Below are positions 34,690 through 47,759 of a stretch of 64,000 bases of DNA, piece after piece. The first letter of the stretch is position 1, and each line of letters begins with the position of its first letter. Position numbers and translations under genes: made by a program. Under the pieces are notes generated by a model. It ran no database searches, had not been told where the DNA came from, and saw nothing but the letters and a program-made list of their open reading frames with translations. This DNA is from Papaver somniferum (lineage: Eukaryota > Streptophyta > Magnoliopsida > Ranunculales > Papaveraceae), in NCBI RefSeq assembly GCF_003573695.1, contig NC_039360.1, forward strand, positions 61,474,815 to 61,538,814, read 5' to 3'.

Positions 34690-34990
34690 ATTTTTGGATT
34701 TTGATGTGTTGTACTCTTTTTCCTTCATCAAAGTTTTTGTGCCGTTGGGGTTTTTCCTTGTCAAAATTTTAACGAGGTAACTTGTGCGTTAACTACTTTT
34801 TAGCATTGTACTCTTATTCCTTTATTCATCATTTTTCCCTTCGGGTTTTCCCTATAAAGGTTCTAGCAAGGCAAACATAGAAAATAGTGGATATCCAAAG
34901 GGGAGTATTATATAGTTAGTGGATATATGGCTATCCACTTGTGGCTATTTACTACAAGCATCAGATGTTGATACACTAACTCACCTTATT
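34690..34990 (+). mobile_element. Copia-type 3' end and LTR start
   Basis: Two blocks of the kind GTACTCTTTTTCCTTCATCA ... GGGTTTTTCC ... TTTTAACGAGGTAA are followed by CCAAAGGGGAGTATTATATA, a purine tract and LTR start. Then comes GTGGATATATGGCTATCCAC. This is the well-known layout at the 3' end of many plant Copia elements. No coding part is preserved. Confidence 0.55.
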
Positions 34991-35723
34991 AAAAAACTGG
35001 TTTTAGACAATTATAGCTCAAATAATAATAAAATATTGATTATCATTCTTTACCAAGGTAGATTTTTTAAAGCAATGACTGTAAATCGAAAGCATGAGAC
35101 ATCAAAACACTTAACCATGATCCATCAATTGAAATCACCACCATTCAATAAAAATAATAAAACGATTAATAATTAATGCAAAGAGTCATAAAAAATTAAA
35201 TATAATTACCACACGCATGAAATATGGCTTTCTCCGTCATCCCGATGTTGGGGTTTAGCTCATCATGTAGGAAACACGCTAATTTTTTTTCTTCCAAGCT
35301 CAATAAGTGTTTACAAAGGCGAAAAGAATCAAAAAGAATAAAACAGCAGTTGCAGAAAGTCTTTCTCAGCGAATCTGTTGTTAGTCGCTGAAAGTATAAT
35401 GTAGCCGCGAAGGTCTTTTGCAAGCAAAGTATTTAGAATTATGACAGTTCCCTGCGACAGTCTGTTCTTAAGAACGACACTTCTGTTGTGTTGTCTGCAA
35501 CTATTCTCCTTCTTCCTGCTTCTGCAATTCTTCTCTGCAACTACCCCTAACCCTCAATTACTTCTATGATCTCTGTTTTTTTTTTGATCGGCAAAGAAAG
35601 ATTTATTGATAAAAAAAAAGAGGATTCAAAAGAATTGAACCACCCTACAAGAGAAACAAAACATAGATCTAGTAACAGGATACTAGATCATTAAGACTAA
35701 GAAAATCGAAAAAACTGACTAGG

Positions 35724-36620
35724 CTAATTAACCGTATTCGATTGATAGTCTACATGTTTAAAATCCTTAATCACCAAAGACCAAGTGAACAAGTAGTATT
35801 CAGCTTTCACGAAAACAGTGGTTATAGTGTTCTCTTTACCCTTGAAAACTCGAGAGTTCCTCTCTTTCCAAATGGTCCACATGATAACAGATGGAAGAAA
35901 GTTCCAAATGGTGGTGCTTGCCTTATCATGGAAATGCAGTTTCCAGGAGTGAAGAGTTGAAACTATATCATTAGGTACCGTGTAAGCCCAGTTGAGTTTT
36001 TCATGAAAAAGAGCCCAAAGTTTATGTGCAAAAGAACAGTGCAACAGAAGATGGTTGGATGATTCATTCTCTTGGCAGAATGTTAGAATATGGGCATCCA
36101 ACTCAAAACCAATTAGATGAGTGGAGTATCCCTAAGGAATTATAAACCACATGATCTTAGATAACCCAGACAATGCAGGACTAATAATAATCTCAACACT
36201 TCCCCTCACGTATAGCCTCATTAGGTCTAAAACGTGGACAATAAATCGGGTAACGCATAGTAAAGATGCGGTCAAATGACTCGACACAAATAACCTACTC
36301 TGATACCATGTTAGAATATGGGAATCCAACTCAAAATCAATTGGCGATGAGTGGAGTCGCACTAAGGAATTATAAACCGCATGAGCTTAGATAACCCAGA
36401 TAATGTGGGATTAATAATAATCTCAACACAGAAAATGCAGGTTAAAGGAACATCCATACCTCTTATATGCAGCAGATCTCTGGTAGGAACATCTCCCAAC
36501 ACCTTTATATATCCTACATGGTCTAAAATAACCCGGTTAAATACCCTTTTCATCTCTCTTTTCATTCTCCTCAAATCACGTAAATATTTCCATCCTTTTC
36601 TCTCTTTAGCGTCAACCTAG
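35724..36620 (-). pseudogene. LINE reverse-transcriptase C-terminus (zinc-binding zf-RVT region)
   Basis: Minus-strand frames 36574-36434 and 36075-35724 join in phase once the TRIM at 36081-36428 and one CAGAA copy are removed. Together they read LPTRD-like VPTRDLLHIRGMDVPLTC, a Cys-x2-Cys, SSNHLLLHC, and then MWTIWKERNSRVF. This is the conserved zinc-binding tail found after the reverse transcriptase in plant LINEs. Upstream RT motifs are not visible. A dead 5'-truncated relic. Confidence 0.75.
36081..36428 (-). mobile_element. TRIM (miniature LTR retrotransposon), complete
   Basis: The LTRs at 36081-36198 (118 bp) and 36309-36428 (120 bp) start TGTTAGAATATGGG and end ATAATCTCAACA on plus. 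The internal region is only 110 bp. On minus, TGGTATCAGAG (36308-36298) abuts the right LTR as a tRNA-Met primer site, and AGGGGAAG abuts the left LTR as purine tract. The target duplication CAGAA is at 36076-36080 and 36429-36433. All the cis signals needed for mobilisation in trans are present. Confidence 0.93.
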
Positions 36621-37739
36621 TTAAACACTTCCCACACTCTGTCCAAGATATATTCGAATCCCATAGGCAAGATATTTTCCCCTAAATCCTCACAGACCTT
36701 CCAGATATACCAAAAATCCGAGAATATCTATTTCACCTATGAATCGAGATATATGGAAACTTCCTTATTGTTCAAAACCAAATCTATTACCATTCCTGTC
36801 TTAGTACCACAAGGTAATCCAAATCAATTCCCGTGAAAAAGTCTCCTTAAAAGTTGATCAATTCTTCACTAGAAAATCACGCAGAAACCCGATAATACTC
36901 TCTTCCCTTTTTTCGTAAAAACTTATCGTAATTCTTGTTTTTCTTCGAATCTGATGCAACTATGAGTCCTGTTTGATCAAACCATGCCCAAACCAATCCA
37001 AAAATCCGATAGAATCTCGCCTGAAAAACTCGTAGGAAAACTCAACAAACCTGAGACTCTGTTTCTTCAAATACATCTGGTCCAAGTTAGTTGAAACGAC
37101 CACCTATACATGCCCTGTTTTGTCCATTCAAGTCTAACCCAAGAAAATTCAGCGATTAAATCTCCCCAAAATCGTTCAGAAATCAAACCCTATATTCTGC
37201 CCATTGATATCACTTTTTTTCAGCCAATTTTCAAAATTCAAAAGGTAAAGGAGAAGGTGCCCTTAACTAATTCTGATCTGCCAATAGTAATTTGGTGTCC
37301 CAATCCAAAAATGGGGTGCCAATAATAAATCCTCCGGGTGCCTTTAGTAATTTTTTCCTAGAGAGGTGCAAATATAACTTTTTTGGGGTGCCTCCAACGT
37401 ATTCCCGATGTGCCTTTAACACATCTGTTGGGTGCATTTAGTAATTCTTCTCGGGGTCCAAATACCACTTTTCAAGCCAATTTCTCCGTACATGTTTATT
37501 TCTCCAAAAATACCTACAAAAGCATAAAATACCAAAATAAGTACAAAATGGATACTAATAATATATGATATCGAGAACAAAATAAACACATAAATGCGTC
37601 TATCACAGTTCCGGCGAAGGAAATATTTAGTAGCGGTAACCCATATTATCCAAAGATCAGGTTTTGTCCCAAATGGTTTTCCTGACGTAGCTATTACAAG
37701 GAGAGAAATTCTTGACGACCATCATCACTTAAAAACTTC
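36621..37739. other. Non-coding stretch with GGTGCC-type degenerate repeats
   Basis: No gene. Between 37257 and 37460 the phrase GGGTGCCTTTAGTAATT and variants recur about six times at irregular spacing. Confidence 0.4.
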
Positions 37740-38180
37740 AAAAGTTATATTTTTTTTCCTTCGACCAATTTTTGTAAGGTTTTGACAAGGCAACAATTTT
37801 TTTGTACTATTTACTCGGGTTTTTTCTCGTCGGATTTTAGCGACAAAGTTTTAATAAGACTAGATTCTTCTAACCTGGTCCAAAGAAAGCATTGTGGAAG
37901 CTCAATTTTATGGATGTCCAGTGTGTCTCAATTGAGAACAATCCAGCAGTTTCTCGTACTTAAGTTGATTAAAATAAGAATCAGTTAAACATATACATTA
38001 TCTCAATGGATAATTTTGTGTCCTATGTTTATCATGATAATCGTCACCTTATGATTTAACATGTCGTACTAGTCTAGTCTATAAATATGATGTGAGTTTA
38101 CGGTAAGTAATTGAAATATTGAGAAATAAAAGGAAACTTCTCCTATTTTAATTTTCTCGTCTTCATTTTGTTACACAGAT
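37740..38180 (+). mobile_element. Second Copia-type 3' end or solo LTR relic
   Basis: TTTTTTTTCCTTCGACC ... AAGGTTTTGACAAGGCAAC ... GGGTTTTTTCTCGTCG ... GACAAAGTTTTAAT repeats the layout seen at 34.7 kb. It is followed by TATGGATGTCCAG, a CTATAAATATGATG TATA-like site, and an end in TTGTTACACA. The boundaries are approximate. Confidence 0.45.
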
Positions 38181-39473
38181 GCTTATAGCGTGTTTGGATA
38201 CCAGAAGTAGTAAGTAACTTCTGACAGTAACTTCTACTTCTCCGGAAGTAAAAATCATGAACATAAGTTAGTAGTAAAATATCTTTCTTCACAATAAGTT
38301 AACTTTTATGTTTCTAAAAGTCATTCTGAAATTGTTTATCCCCTCTGATGCGTGAAAGCTATTCTAGTATGTTGCCTTCAACTCCCCCATTTCCTCTCTG
38401 TTTTTACTTTCTTAGTTCTACTTTCTACTCTGGAAACTCAAATACTACTCTCATTTCATCTTTTGAATCAAACTTAATGGGTTTTTTGGTTTATTTTATT
38501 TTCCATTAATGATTTTTCATTGGATTTAATTGAGCATCTGTCTTGACTCTTGAGTTACTTGTTGTAGACTGTAGGAATTCCAAGAAGGAATACAATTAGA
38601 AGAGACGAACAAGAGAGAGTTTGTTACTATCTATACTCCCATCGAGAAATTTTAAACACTTATTTGATCAGCAAAATTTGGGTTGGAAAGAGCTGGTTCA
38701 TCCAAAGCTTAATACATGCAGTTCAACTGATCTATTGCTCTGTAATTCTTAATCATATCACATCAATCTGTAGATATGGGTTAATGCCGGGAAACTTCAT
38801 AAGTATTCTCTTGTACGTATCAGAAGATAAAATTTTTAAGTTGCTCGTCAACTAGTTTCCTATGATATGAAGAGTCAAGATTAACATGTACACGTGAAAA
38901 AAGATTGGATGTCTGTTCATATGAGTATAACAAGAAAAAAAGGCAAATCTTTTTGTACTTTTTTATTTATACTCATATATAATAAATCAGCAAGGAGAAA
39001 AATTAACAACTCATAAAACACTTCGGAACTTTCAATATATTTATAATAATAAAAACTAAAACTCATCATTCCAAGTTCGAAACTCAACCAGAATATACCT
39101 AGAAAAATTAACCATTATGCAATTACAATTACAAGTATATATGTAGTATCTTACATGTTAAAATCCAAAAAATATTAAAAAGTGACACACAAATCAATTA
39201 TGATGAACATGACGACTTATGTAATGTTTATTATGTTACCCATAAAATTTTTATTGTTAGTAATATGAAAAATTAAGACCAATACTGGTGGTAGTACGAA
39301 AAGTCTAAATACGAATAATAATAGTAGTGATACTTTCTCATGTTAACAGTTCAATTTTTCAAAATTATTGAAAAGACAAAGTAAGACAAAACTGCGTGCA
39401 TATATATGATGAAGAGATATTTTTTTGGCTGTATAATTTTTTCGAGCCTAGGGGGTCGACCAGCCTACCCTAC
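38181..39473. other. Non-coding AT-rich stretch
   Basis: No recognisable gene. The start (GTGTTTGGATACCAGAAGTAGTAAGTAACTTC, in part self-complementary) is reminiscent of miniature inverted-repeat elements, but no partner end was found. Confidence 0.35.
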
Positions 39474-39690
39474 CTAAAAGATTTCTCTAACCACCTTAAA
39501 GGTAAATCCATCATGTTTGGTTATGAATTTGGAGTCATGAACTTGAAAGAGTGGGATTTTCTGGTCAGTTGGGTCATAAATCAAAAGCCTCGGGGAAGTA
39601 GGCATAATGTCGAATATATTTTTCATGAAAGATGAGTCACTTAAAAGAGAATCCCACAATTTAGAAACGCATATGAATTTATATACAAGT
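39474..39690 (-). pseudogene. F-box protein fragment
   Basis: The minus frame reads FICVSKLWDSLLSDSSFMK, then SPRLLIYDPTDQKIPLFQV. The first part matches the end of an F-box (the RCVSKSWRSLLSDPSF motif of this family) and the second the start of its associated domain. The N-terminal F-box helix and the C-terminal part are missing, so this is a fragment of roughly 70 codons. Confidence 0.65.
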
Positions 39691-42299
39691 GTTATAGATG
39701 GGAGAGATCAATCGTCGCTTAGTTTTTGAAGTTGCAATATGATCTTATCTGCTATGATTTCTCAAATTGGGGAAAAAAGTTTGTTTTGTGTTTTCCGTCA
39801 CTTTAGTCTCCAAACAGTGTTTTTATAAACCTGCGAGAAATGCAATCCTCTATTTAGTCAAAAACTCTTCCAAATTCTATCTCTACTTATGTCAGTGCTT
39901 TTTGAAATTATTTTTGTCCGTTACTATATAAGAGAAATCTTTTTCAGGGTTTCCGTAGTAGGAAATTGGGTTGTGGAAAAGGAACACTTGCTAAAAAGAA
40001 ACACAAGGGGTTAGATACCTTGGAATATGTTGGATGTTTTCTAGTACTTTAACATGTATTTTGGTTGATGTCTTAACTTTGCTTGTAACTCTTTCGTTTT
40101 TAGTGTTGGTTGTTGCTTGTTCCTCTTGTAACACCTTGTTTGCATTTTCTTTCTGTTTTTTTTTAATTTGTTTTAATAAAACTTTTTATTATAAACTAAT
40201 TTTTATTTACTAATATACCTTTGCGTCTAAGATTATGATCCATATACCGATACAAGTTTTCAATCTTTACAAAAGGAGATTTTTTTTTTGAAGAGAAAAG
40301 GTGAATATGTAGAACAAAACTTCAAAAGTAATTATGATTAAAAAACCCAAAACTCAAAAAAGATAAACGTCTAATAAAAAAATTCCAACTGAAATTAAAT
40401 AGAGAGTTAAAGATATGCAATTCCATACACAATAATAAGAATTATCCATTTTTTTCTCCTCTTTACTTTTTTGTGTATACCTCATAACACGTTATCAACA
40501 CGCTATACATCGATTTATACGACTGCCTATAAAATTTTATGGAAAAAATATTTAAGATTTTTTTCTCGCAGCCGCAACATCATGGCAGCTGACAACGTTA
40601 AATAAATAATTTTTAATTCATGCCTTTATATGATATTTCCTTTGAGTTTTTTATCTAATGATAACTTGATGATGTATGTTAATAATGACATATGGTATAT
40701 CATGTTACATGTGCTCAAATGGTTTTGTGGCCGAATTCATGTGACTTTTGATCAACTAGTATTATTAAATGGTGCACATGGAATTGCCCAGTAGTTTGTA
40801 TTTCAGTCAGCCACCACGAGAACCTTGATAAACATGGTAAGTTATATGCTTTAAATAATTGTTATCGTATGTAATCCTCTTATCTTATTCATTATTTGTG
40901 TTTTATATGCTAAATAAATCTTGCTTTGAGTTCTTTAATTATTTGGTAAAAGTAATTTGTACTGAGAACAACTGGGAACCCATGAGGCTCGGACGAAGAA
41001 GAGGCTGTCATTTTGGAAACCGCATTTTTATTTCCTCGTACTCTAGTATCATAAGAATAATGTTATCTTCCTCAGTAACCAGAGTGTGAATGTTAGAGAT
41101 TATAGATTTATTAGTATTTGGTGTAGTGGTAGTATTCATCTCAGAGAAGTGGTTAAAAAACCCTTCCTGGATCTGAACTCCACTCTCAACCCAAATATTA
41201 TTATCATTTTTATAGCACTGCTTATATTCTTTGGATTTCTAGTTCTCACTAACCAAAGAAAACAACTTGTACTTTTATCACCTAACTATAACATTTTATC
41301 CATACTTTTATTTTCATAAAGGATTCATTTATATCATGCCATTTTACCATTTCGTAGCTTAATAATTTTAAAACTTCACATTTGTTATGTGCGATTGTTA
41401 AAGTTTTCAAGATTGGTTGTAGCTTGTTCACGTCTGAAATGTATATTTTCAAACTGTTTTTTGTTCCGCATCTTAATGTTCCTTTTAACAACAAATAATC
41501 TTTTAACAAGTTGAAAAGTCGGTGAACCAACATGATGAGTTAACCAAGAATCATGAATGACGACGATGTAAGATTTAATATATAGCTAGGTACCAAAACA
41601 TTTAAAAGGTTTACATCCATATTTTTCTTCATGCTTGGTGTTCAAAAAAATACGACTATAATCTTAAGCAATCGGGCTGAGATAAGACCCTTAAGCATCT
41701 GAGAAAAAGAGCGTTTCATTTCTATTAATTCTATCAACTCCCCCACTGTCGTATTGATTCGTAGTAAAATTAAAATCCTCATTACCATTCAAGGAAGGAT
41801 AATGATCTAATAAACATGTTTGTCAGGAAGCTCCAAGTGATACTCTTATTTTAAGAATTCTCATATGAACAACTTATGACCCAATCTTTCCTAGTTATGT
41901 GATCCGTAAGAATTCTCATAAATGATTACCCCAATGAATCGTAAGAAGTATTTTATCACTGACAACACACAAACCACCATTGAAATCGATTATTTTTCTG
42001 AAGGTATTGACTTCGATTTCACCTTCCGGATCTGGATCCATTATAGAAGAAGAAGATGATGGAAGTCGATCGAGAGAAAATTAAGCTTGACACTTACGGA
42101 GAAAAAAAAAGAAGAGATATAGAGTTCTGTTGTGAGGTAGTGAAAGAGGTATGAGAGAATAAAGATAATGAAAGATAAAGAGATTGAGATGAGTACAGAC
42201 AGACAGATGCATCGACAATAACGAAGTACCTACTTCCCGATCGAGCCGTCCATTCATATAGATCAATGGCTCACATCTCAAACGTTTCTCAGTCGTTCA
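39691..42299. other. Non-coding stretch with possible Copia primer-site relic
   Basis: CATAACACGTTATCAACACG at about 40484-40503 matches the sequence usually found at the LTR/primer-site junction of one plant Copia lineage, but no LTR pair could be traced. T-rich DNA at 40110-40190 resembles a LINE 3' end. No gene recognised. Confidence 0.35.
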
Positions 42300-42496
42300 T
42301 CTAACTACAGATACATCACTAATCATGGGTAGCGGAATGGGTCCCTGAATGAGGGTAAAATAGTAAATATTCAGAGATAGTTTTTAAGGGATTCCGAAAC
42401 TTTTTTATCCAGAGATGGCTCTTCGTGGTCAACGGTCCGACTACCGTTAATGAGGGTCTCTGATGTGGGTGGTAAAACACCCATTTTCCACTAGTG
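42300..42496 (-). mobile_element. CACTA-like transposon terminus
   Basis: Read on minus, the sequence starts CACTAGTGGAAAATGGGTGT at 42496, close to the usual CACTA-superfamily end. It continues with short repeats around CATTAACGG/CCGTTGACC. No opposite terminus was found, so this is either a truncated element or a chance match. Confidence 0.4.
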
Positions 42497-43984
42497 AATG
42501 ATAAAGTATTCTAAGACTGAGTTGTTGCAAGTATGACTATATCCACCCAAGCCAGAGATAACCCTCATGACCTCCCTATGGGATCCACTATTTTTTATAT
42601 AATAATACTTGCAGATTTGAAAAGACTCAAGACATTTGTAATGGTTTGTTTTATCTCACTTAAAACCATAATATCAGGTTGAATTTAATTAACTAAGGCC
42701 TTGAAATGTTCCCTAAGAAATTCTTAACCACATTCTTGACAATTTCACAACAAATTTTGTAAGTTTTATTGCTTAAAAATTGTATGCATTCCATGTACCA
42801 TACATATTTATGCATGTGTAGGACTCCAAAATCTATAGGTCAAGTCGCTTTTAATGGATGTTTGCTTCTCCCTAGTTAAAATCTCTAATGGTTAGTGTGA
42901 CTTTCCTGAGAGTTTAGAGCAGGGGATCAACTGATGGGTGGAGATTCGACCTAGCCGAGCTTCTTGATCGCCCCATAAAAGAAAGAGCAGTTGACGAAGC
43001 AAAACCACTAGCCGGCGGTGCAGCCGCTAGTTTATCGGAATAGAGATATGCTAATCAATATCTGGCTTGAAAGCAACGAGAACGACTTTTTTCATTTACC
43101 TAAGCAAACATTTATCCAATAAGTTATCAATGCATGTAATGCAAGAAAACATGTAATACAAACCCTTTATCAATGCATAAAGGGTGTGTATTCCTTATAC
43201 CATACATATTTATGCATATTAAGGACCACCAAATACACTCATTTTTAACATGCCAGTAATATTTCTCAACAACATTCAAACCTCTAAAGTCTAAAGTCTT
43301 CTACCTCATGCTTGCAATTAGTATTGAAAAAAAATCTAAGATCATGTCTTTATTTAACTTGCAATAATCTAAACCAAAAAATTTGTTCATAGTAGTGTAT
43401 AGTTGAATTTTGATTGGAACAACTATCACCATCTCATTATCAGGACCAACAAAAGTAGTAAGAACCGGACTAGCAGGAATGCCAATGATGTAGTCATTTA
43501 ACATATCATATGGGTCGTCATTTGGATCAAGAAGATTACTAATCATATGAGGACTAATAAGAATAATAATGCCATCACCATGAAGATATGCAAAAAAAAA
43601 AAAAAACTAGAAGGTGAGAATTTAGTACGGAAGCAGAGATATTAGTACGCCGATTTTTAGAATAAGTAACAAGATATTGACATTAATAAATTTTTGTCCT
43701 AAGTTCTCAATGCTATATCAACTATCCCACTTTTATTAATCTCGGAACTCATGTTTTATATCACATTTGACTTCTTAGCATTAACATCCTCAGTCACTAC
43801 AACCATCTTACCTTCTCTTCTTTCTTTCCGGTCATTTATGTTAAGGATTAAGGAAAAAAAATAAAGTGACGACCGAGAGAACTGAGTATACCACAATATT
43901 TTCATTATCAACCTATACAGACACACCTTGTATAATTCTACCAAAACAATAATGTCCAAAGAATTACTTCGACAAGATGTAACT
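42497..43984. other. Non-coding stretch
   Basis: No recognisable gene. The minus frame at 43301-43546 (81 codons) is open but matches no family that I know. AACCATACATATTTATGCAT-like sequences occur at about 42799 and 43200. Confidence 0.35.
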
Positions 43985-44500
43985 GAGTATTATGGTTAAA
44001 CTCCGAGACTGAACTAACTATGAGATCATACCGATACAAGCACAATTACTTAATTGTAAGTATAACAATAATTATAATACGAAAAGTAAAGTAATATACG
44101 GAACGACACACAATATTTTGTTAACGATAAAAACTTCCTTACAGAATAACCCGGGACCTATTACAGTTTTGAATGCTCTCAGAATTAAGCTGCTATATAA
44201 ATTGACTATCGAAAGTTCGTATAGTTTAGACCAAGTAAATACTCCTTTTTTGCCCAGTTCCTCCAGTTTCCCTGTGTCCACAAGAAATATTCCCAACGCA
44301 TGTGAATCCCAAGAAAAAGTCCATTATCTCGAGTTGTTTCACCGTTTTGAAGATTTTTGATCTCAACTCCTTCAGATAGTAACCCGAAACAACAAATGAC
44401 TAAATTTGTTTCAGTAACCAACTTACTTATCAATCTCGGAGACAAATATTTTTGTCAAAAATAAAGTAGAGTAAATGATCTTTCGTTTTATCAATACAAA
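43985..44500 (-). repeat. LTR-end relic, minus orientation
   Basis: ATTTTGTTAACGA, AACCCGGGACCTA and TTAAGCTGCTATATA follow in the order seen in the minus-strand LTRs of element B (about 8885-8990), but the rest has diverged strongly. Probably a relic of a related LTR family. Confidence 0.5.
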
Positions 44501-44551
44501 CATTTTTAGTCAAAGATCAAACCGAGACAGTGATTATCGAAATAATCTATT

Positions 44552-46000
44552 TGTTAGAACATCGCTCGGTCGAACTCACAAGTTTTTCTATCTCAAGATC
44601 GTTGTCAATGTTAGATGTACAAAACTATATCTTGATTTCCAGTCTACCAAAATCAAGTCTCAGACTAGGATTAGAGCATGGTAGTTGAGTATCAGATATC
44701 ACCGAATACCCTCAAAGATTGAAGACTGAAGAACAAACGAAGATATTTGTGAGATCTTCATCAACAAAGAGGTATGTGAAGACTGACTTATCCTATTTAC
44801 TCACTGCATTTACCATTCTTTCTTATGAGACATGTTGTATGATTTATTTATTTTTTGATCGGTTATGTCGTATAATTTTAGTAGATTTAATATTGCAAAG
44901 AAAAATTTTGAGTTCAAGCTTGTCTTGTTTAAACTCTTGAAATATGATTCAAGGAATGGTTGTTCATAGATCTTTAGCAATCTTAGTCTAGAACAATCTG
45001 TTCACAAACAAATTTTATTTAAGTTGATATTTGGAAAATTTCTCAAGCAAACATTGCACGAATTGTTTAACGTATGGTTATTGGGAATGTTTCTAAATTG
45101 AATGTGAGAAAATACACAAACTACTTGGATGTACGCATAGATATGACTTCGCGAACTGCCAAGGTACGCATACCCGGTATGCATAATTTGTTGATTTGAT
45201 TTTGGAACTGCCAAGGGTACGCATTTTCGGTATGTATACCTGGTCGATCTAACCTAGTTATGGATCTTAAGTGCAAAGGCAAAAGCGCACGAATTTTGTA
45301 AAGCTTAGCATACTCGTTGTGCATTCATTAACCATGGCTATAGTTTGCTTTTGTTATATCTCTCATATACACTTCTAAGACAACTCTGTTCACAAAATAT
45401 CTTTAGGATTGTAGCTTATTGTTTAGTCTTGAGTATTTTTGAACACCATTATTTCTTGGAAGTTCACGGCTTTAATTGGCCTATATAGATTATCATTGTG
45501 AAAGGTTCGAACTGTTCGAATCGTGGTGCATACTATTTTGTGTAATTTCAAGGGATCCTTTTTGCACGTTTACATGAATTCCTAACTAGGAATTTCATCT
45601 AAACTGGGAAAGTGTTAGCTTGGATTCCAAGCAACCTTAGCTTGAATTCGAAGCTACATTTAGCCTTGAAAATCTATAAATAGAGAAACTCTTGCAGTTG
45701 GATTTCTTAATCCCTGGCACTCTTGCAAACAAGGAGTCATCCTCTACAATTTAGGTTTCTTTACAGAACTGTATTAGGTAACGACTTTGAAGACTTCACT
45801 TAGGGATCCGTGAATCCCGACTAGATTATCTTTTTAACTTTAGATCAGAAATAATATAGGTAAAATTCACGAAGTTCTCTTCGTATCACACTTTGTGATT
45901 CCTTAAGATAGATAACTAAACTCTTCTTTGATATGTTTGGATTTTTCGTATGATATGGTAGTGATCTAGGCTTCTCTGTGATAAAAATATAAGTGTTTTG
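44552..46000 (+). mobile_element. Diverged, truncated LTR of the A/B/D family
   Basis: It begins TGTTAGAACATCGCTCGGTC and follows the LTR order: TATCTCAAG, GGTATGTG(A/G)AGAC, GTACGCATACCC motifs (45128-45240), CCATGGCTATA, CTATAAATAG (TATA-like, near 45674), and TTTGTGATTCC ... ATATGGTAGTGATCTAGG. It fades out near 46000, so the last third is missing. No primer site or gag follows. Confidence 0.65.
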
Positions 46001-46956
46001 GGTCCATGAGGTTTGCTAGACTATCGGATTACAGTTTCCTCATAAATTGAGGATTCTTCCTCGTGAAAAGAGAAGAGAACCTCACGTCTATTTATACCAA
46101 AGTAATTGAGGACTACAATCATATATAGGAATATTTATCGAGTTAGAACTCTTATCAAGCAAAAATTGCTAGCTATAATTCAAACACGAATTCCCTAAAC
46201 TAACCCAAAGTAACCGATACTATTTTACCAATCGATGCACGACTGTATGCTCAAAAACGAAATCTATGAATAGAATGTTAAGAACATGATTTCCTCTTGT
46301 ATTTTGTATATACATATTCCTAGCTAATCGATCTGCTGCAGATGATCCCTTCCTCTAACCATAAATAGCCAAGGAGACCATACAAACTGACTATAAATCT
46401 GTGACAATTTGCATGCTAGATCCTCCACCTACCCGACTAAAAGGGGGGAACAAACATGCCACATAAAGGAATAACTAGACCTCGATGGAAAAGCTACCCA
46501 AAAACAACTACCGCACAACCTATTCGAAAATCATGTCGTCAGTGTGACTGATCAGGAAAGCAACATACAGTTACAGATAATAACATATAAAACAGTAACT
46601 CAAGGTTTAAGATCTAGTACCGACATGTATGTTTTCAGTTGGGAGAACAAATAGAAATCCTCTTAGTAAATAAAAAGAACGAATTTGCACCAAAAAGAAA
46701 AACTTGTGAATTGAGTAGCTCAGTGGTGCAATTTAGGAAATTCTTGTCCTGGATAGCGTTTTTTTGTTCACATAAATTGGCCATTTGCAATGAAAACACA
46801 CGTTAAACTCATTGCACTATACTCATGCATGAGCAAATTGTAATTCAAACTGTTAATTCAGACTATATAAATGCAGATCAGAATTAAGGAATTGTTACGT
46901 ACAACAAGTAAACTAAGTTGATTGTGTTTTAAATTTACAGTGATCATCTTTGATGC
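46001..46956. other. Non-coding stretch
   Basis: No recognisable gene, repeat or RNA. Confidence 0.35.
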
Positions 46957-47319
46957 AAGGTATTAAAAGCGTGAAGCGGGGTGTGACTTGTTTTCTATTT
47001 TTGAGAAGTAACGCGGAAGTTGAATCATGAAGCGACGATTCATGGTTGAATTTTGAAGTGCAGATTCATGCATTAATAAATATAAATACACTATAAAATT
47101 TATATATATATATTTACCAAGTTACTATCTTTAATGTATTAATGAGCTACAAAACTAGGAATTTAAATTATGTATTAACCTTAGAAATAAAAGAAAACGT
47201 CATTATTATTAAAAACACAAAATTGATTAAAAAGACTAAAATCAACAATTCCTGGGTGAAAAGGACATTTAGATTTTGATACTGTTTAAATGGACAAAAA
47301 TGTAAAAATAGCCAGGATG

Positions 47320-47440
47320 TAAACAGTTTCATCCTATCCATTTTCAAATACTTTTTCTTATTTTTAATTTACATCAGGATGCATCCAGTTTCATCCTTGA
47401 TATTTTTTAAGTTTAAGTCAGGATGAATCCAGTTTCATCC
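47320..47440. repeat. Three-copy CAGGATG-CAGTTTCATCC repeat
   Basis: CAGGATG(T/C)A(A/T)(A/C)CAGTTTCATCCT-like units occur near 47320, 47373 and 47419, each an imperfect dyad around CAGTTTCATCC/CAGGATG. Confidence 0.7.
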
Positions 47441-47601
47441 TTACTATTTTTTTGGTGTCCATTTCACTCATAATAATTTTTACTCGTCCATTTGAACCAT
47501 GTTTTAAAATATTTGGACAAATGACCCATTTTCCGTATTAAAAACCAACAAAGTGGAAGAGTAGTCGTTAGTAGTCCGTGTGAAGCTTGAATTCACAAGG
47601 T

Positions 47602-47759
47602 CCTTGATACTTTTTCATTTTTGAATAGGGGGAATGAGATTCAATCTTATTTCAAGGTCGAACCTTGATACTTTTATTTTTGAATGGGGGAAATGAGATT
47701 CAATCTTATGGTCTTGATACTTTCATTTTTGAATAGGGGGAAATGAGATTCAATCTTAT
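47602..47759. repeat. Three-copy tandem repeat (~50-61 bp)
   Basis: CTTGATACTTT ... ATTTTTGAAT(A)GGGGG ... AATGAGATTCAATCTTAT is repeated from 47602, 47663 and 47712. Units differ by small indels. Confidence 0.85.

Noticed and set aside
41105..41190. tRNA-like stretch (TGGTGTAGTGGTAGTATT then GGATCTGAACTCC)
   Set aside because: It has A-box and B-box resemblance, but no acceptor stem or anticodon arm can be drawn; at most a degenerate SINE head.
44552..46000. 3' LTR of element A
   Set aside because: It is too diverged from the A 5' LTR, lacks the LTR end and is not followed by TGTTG; it is a separate relic.
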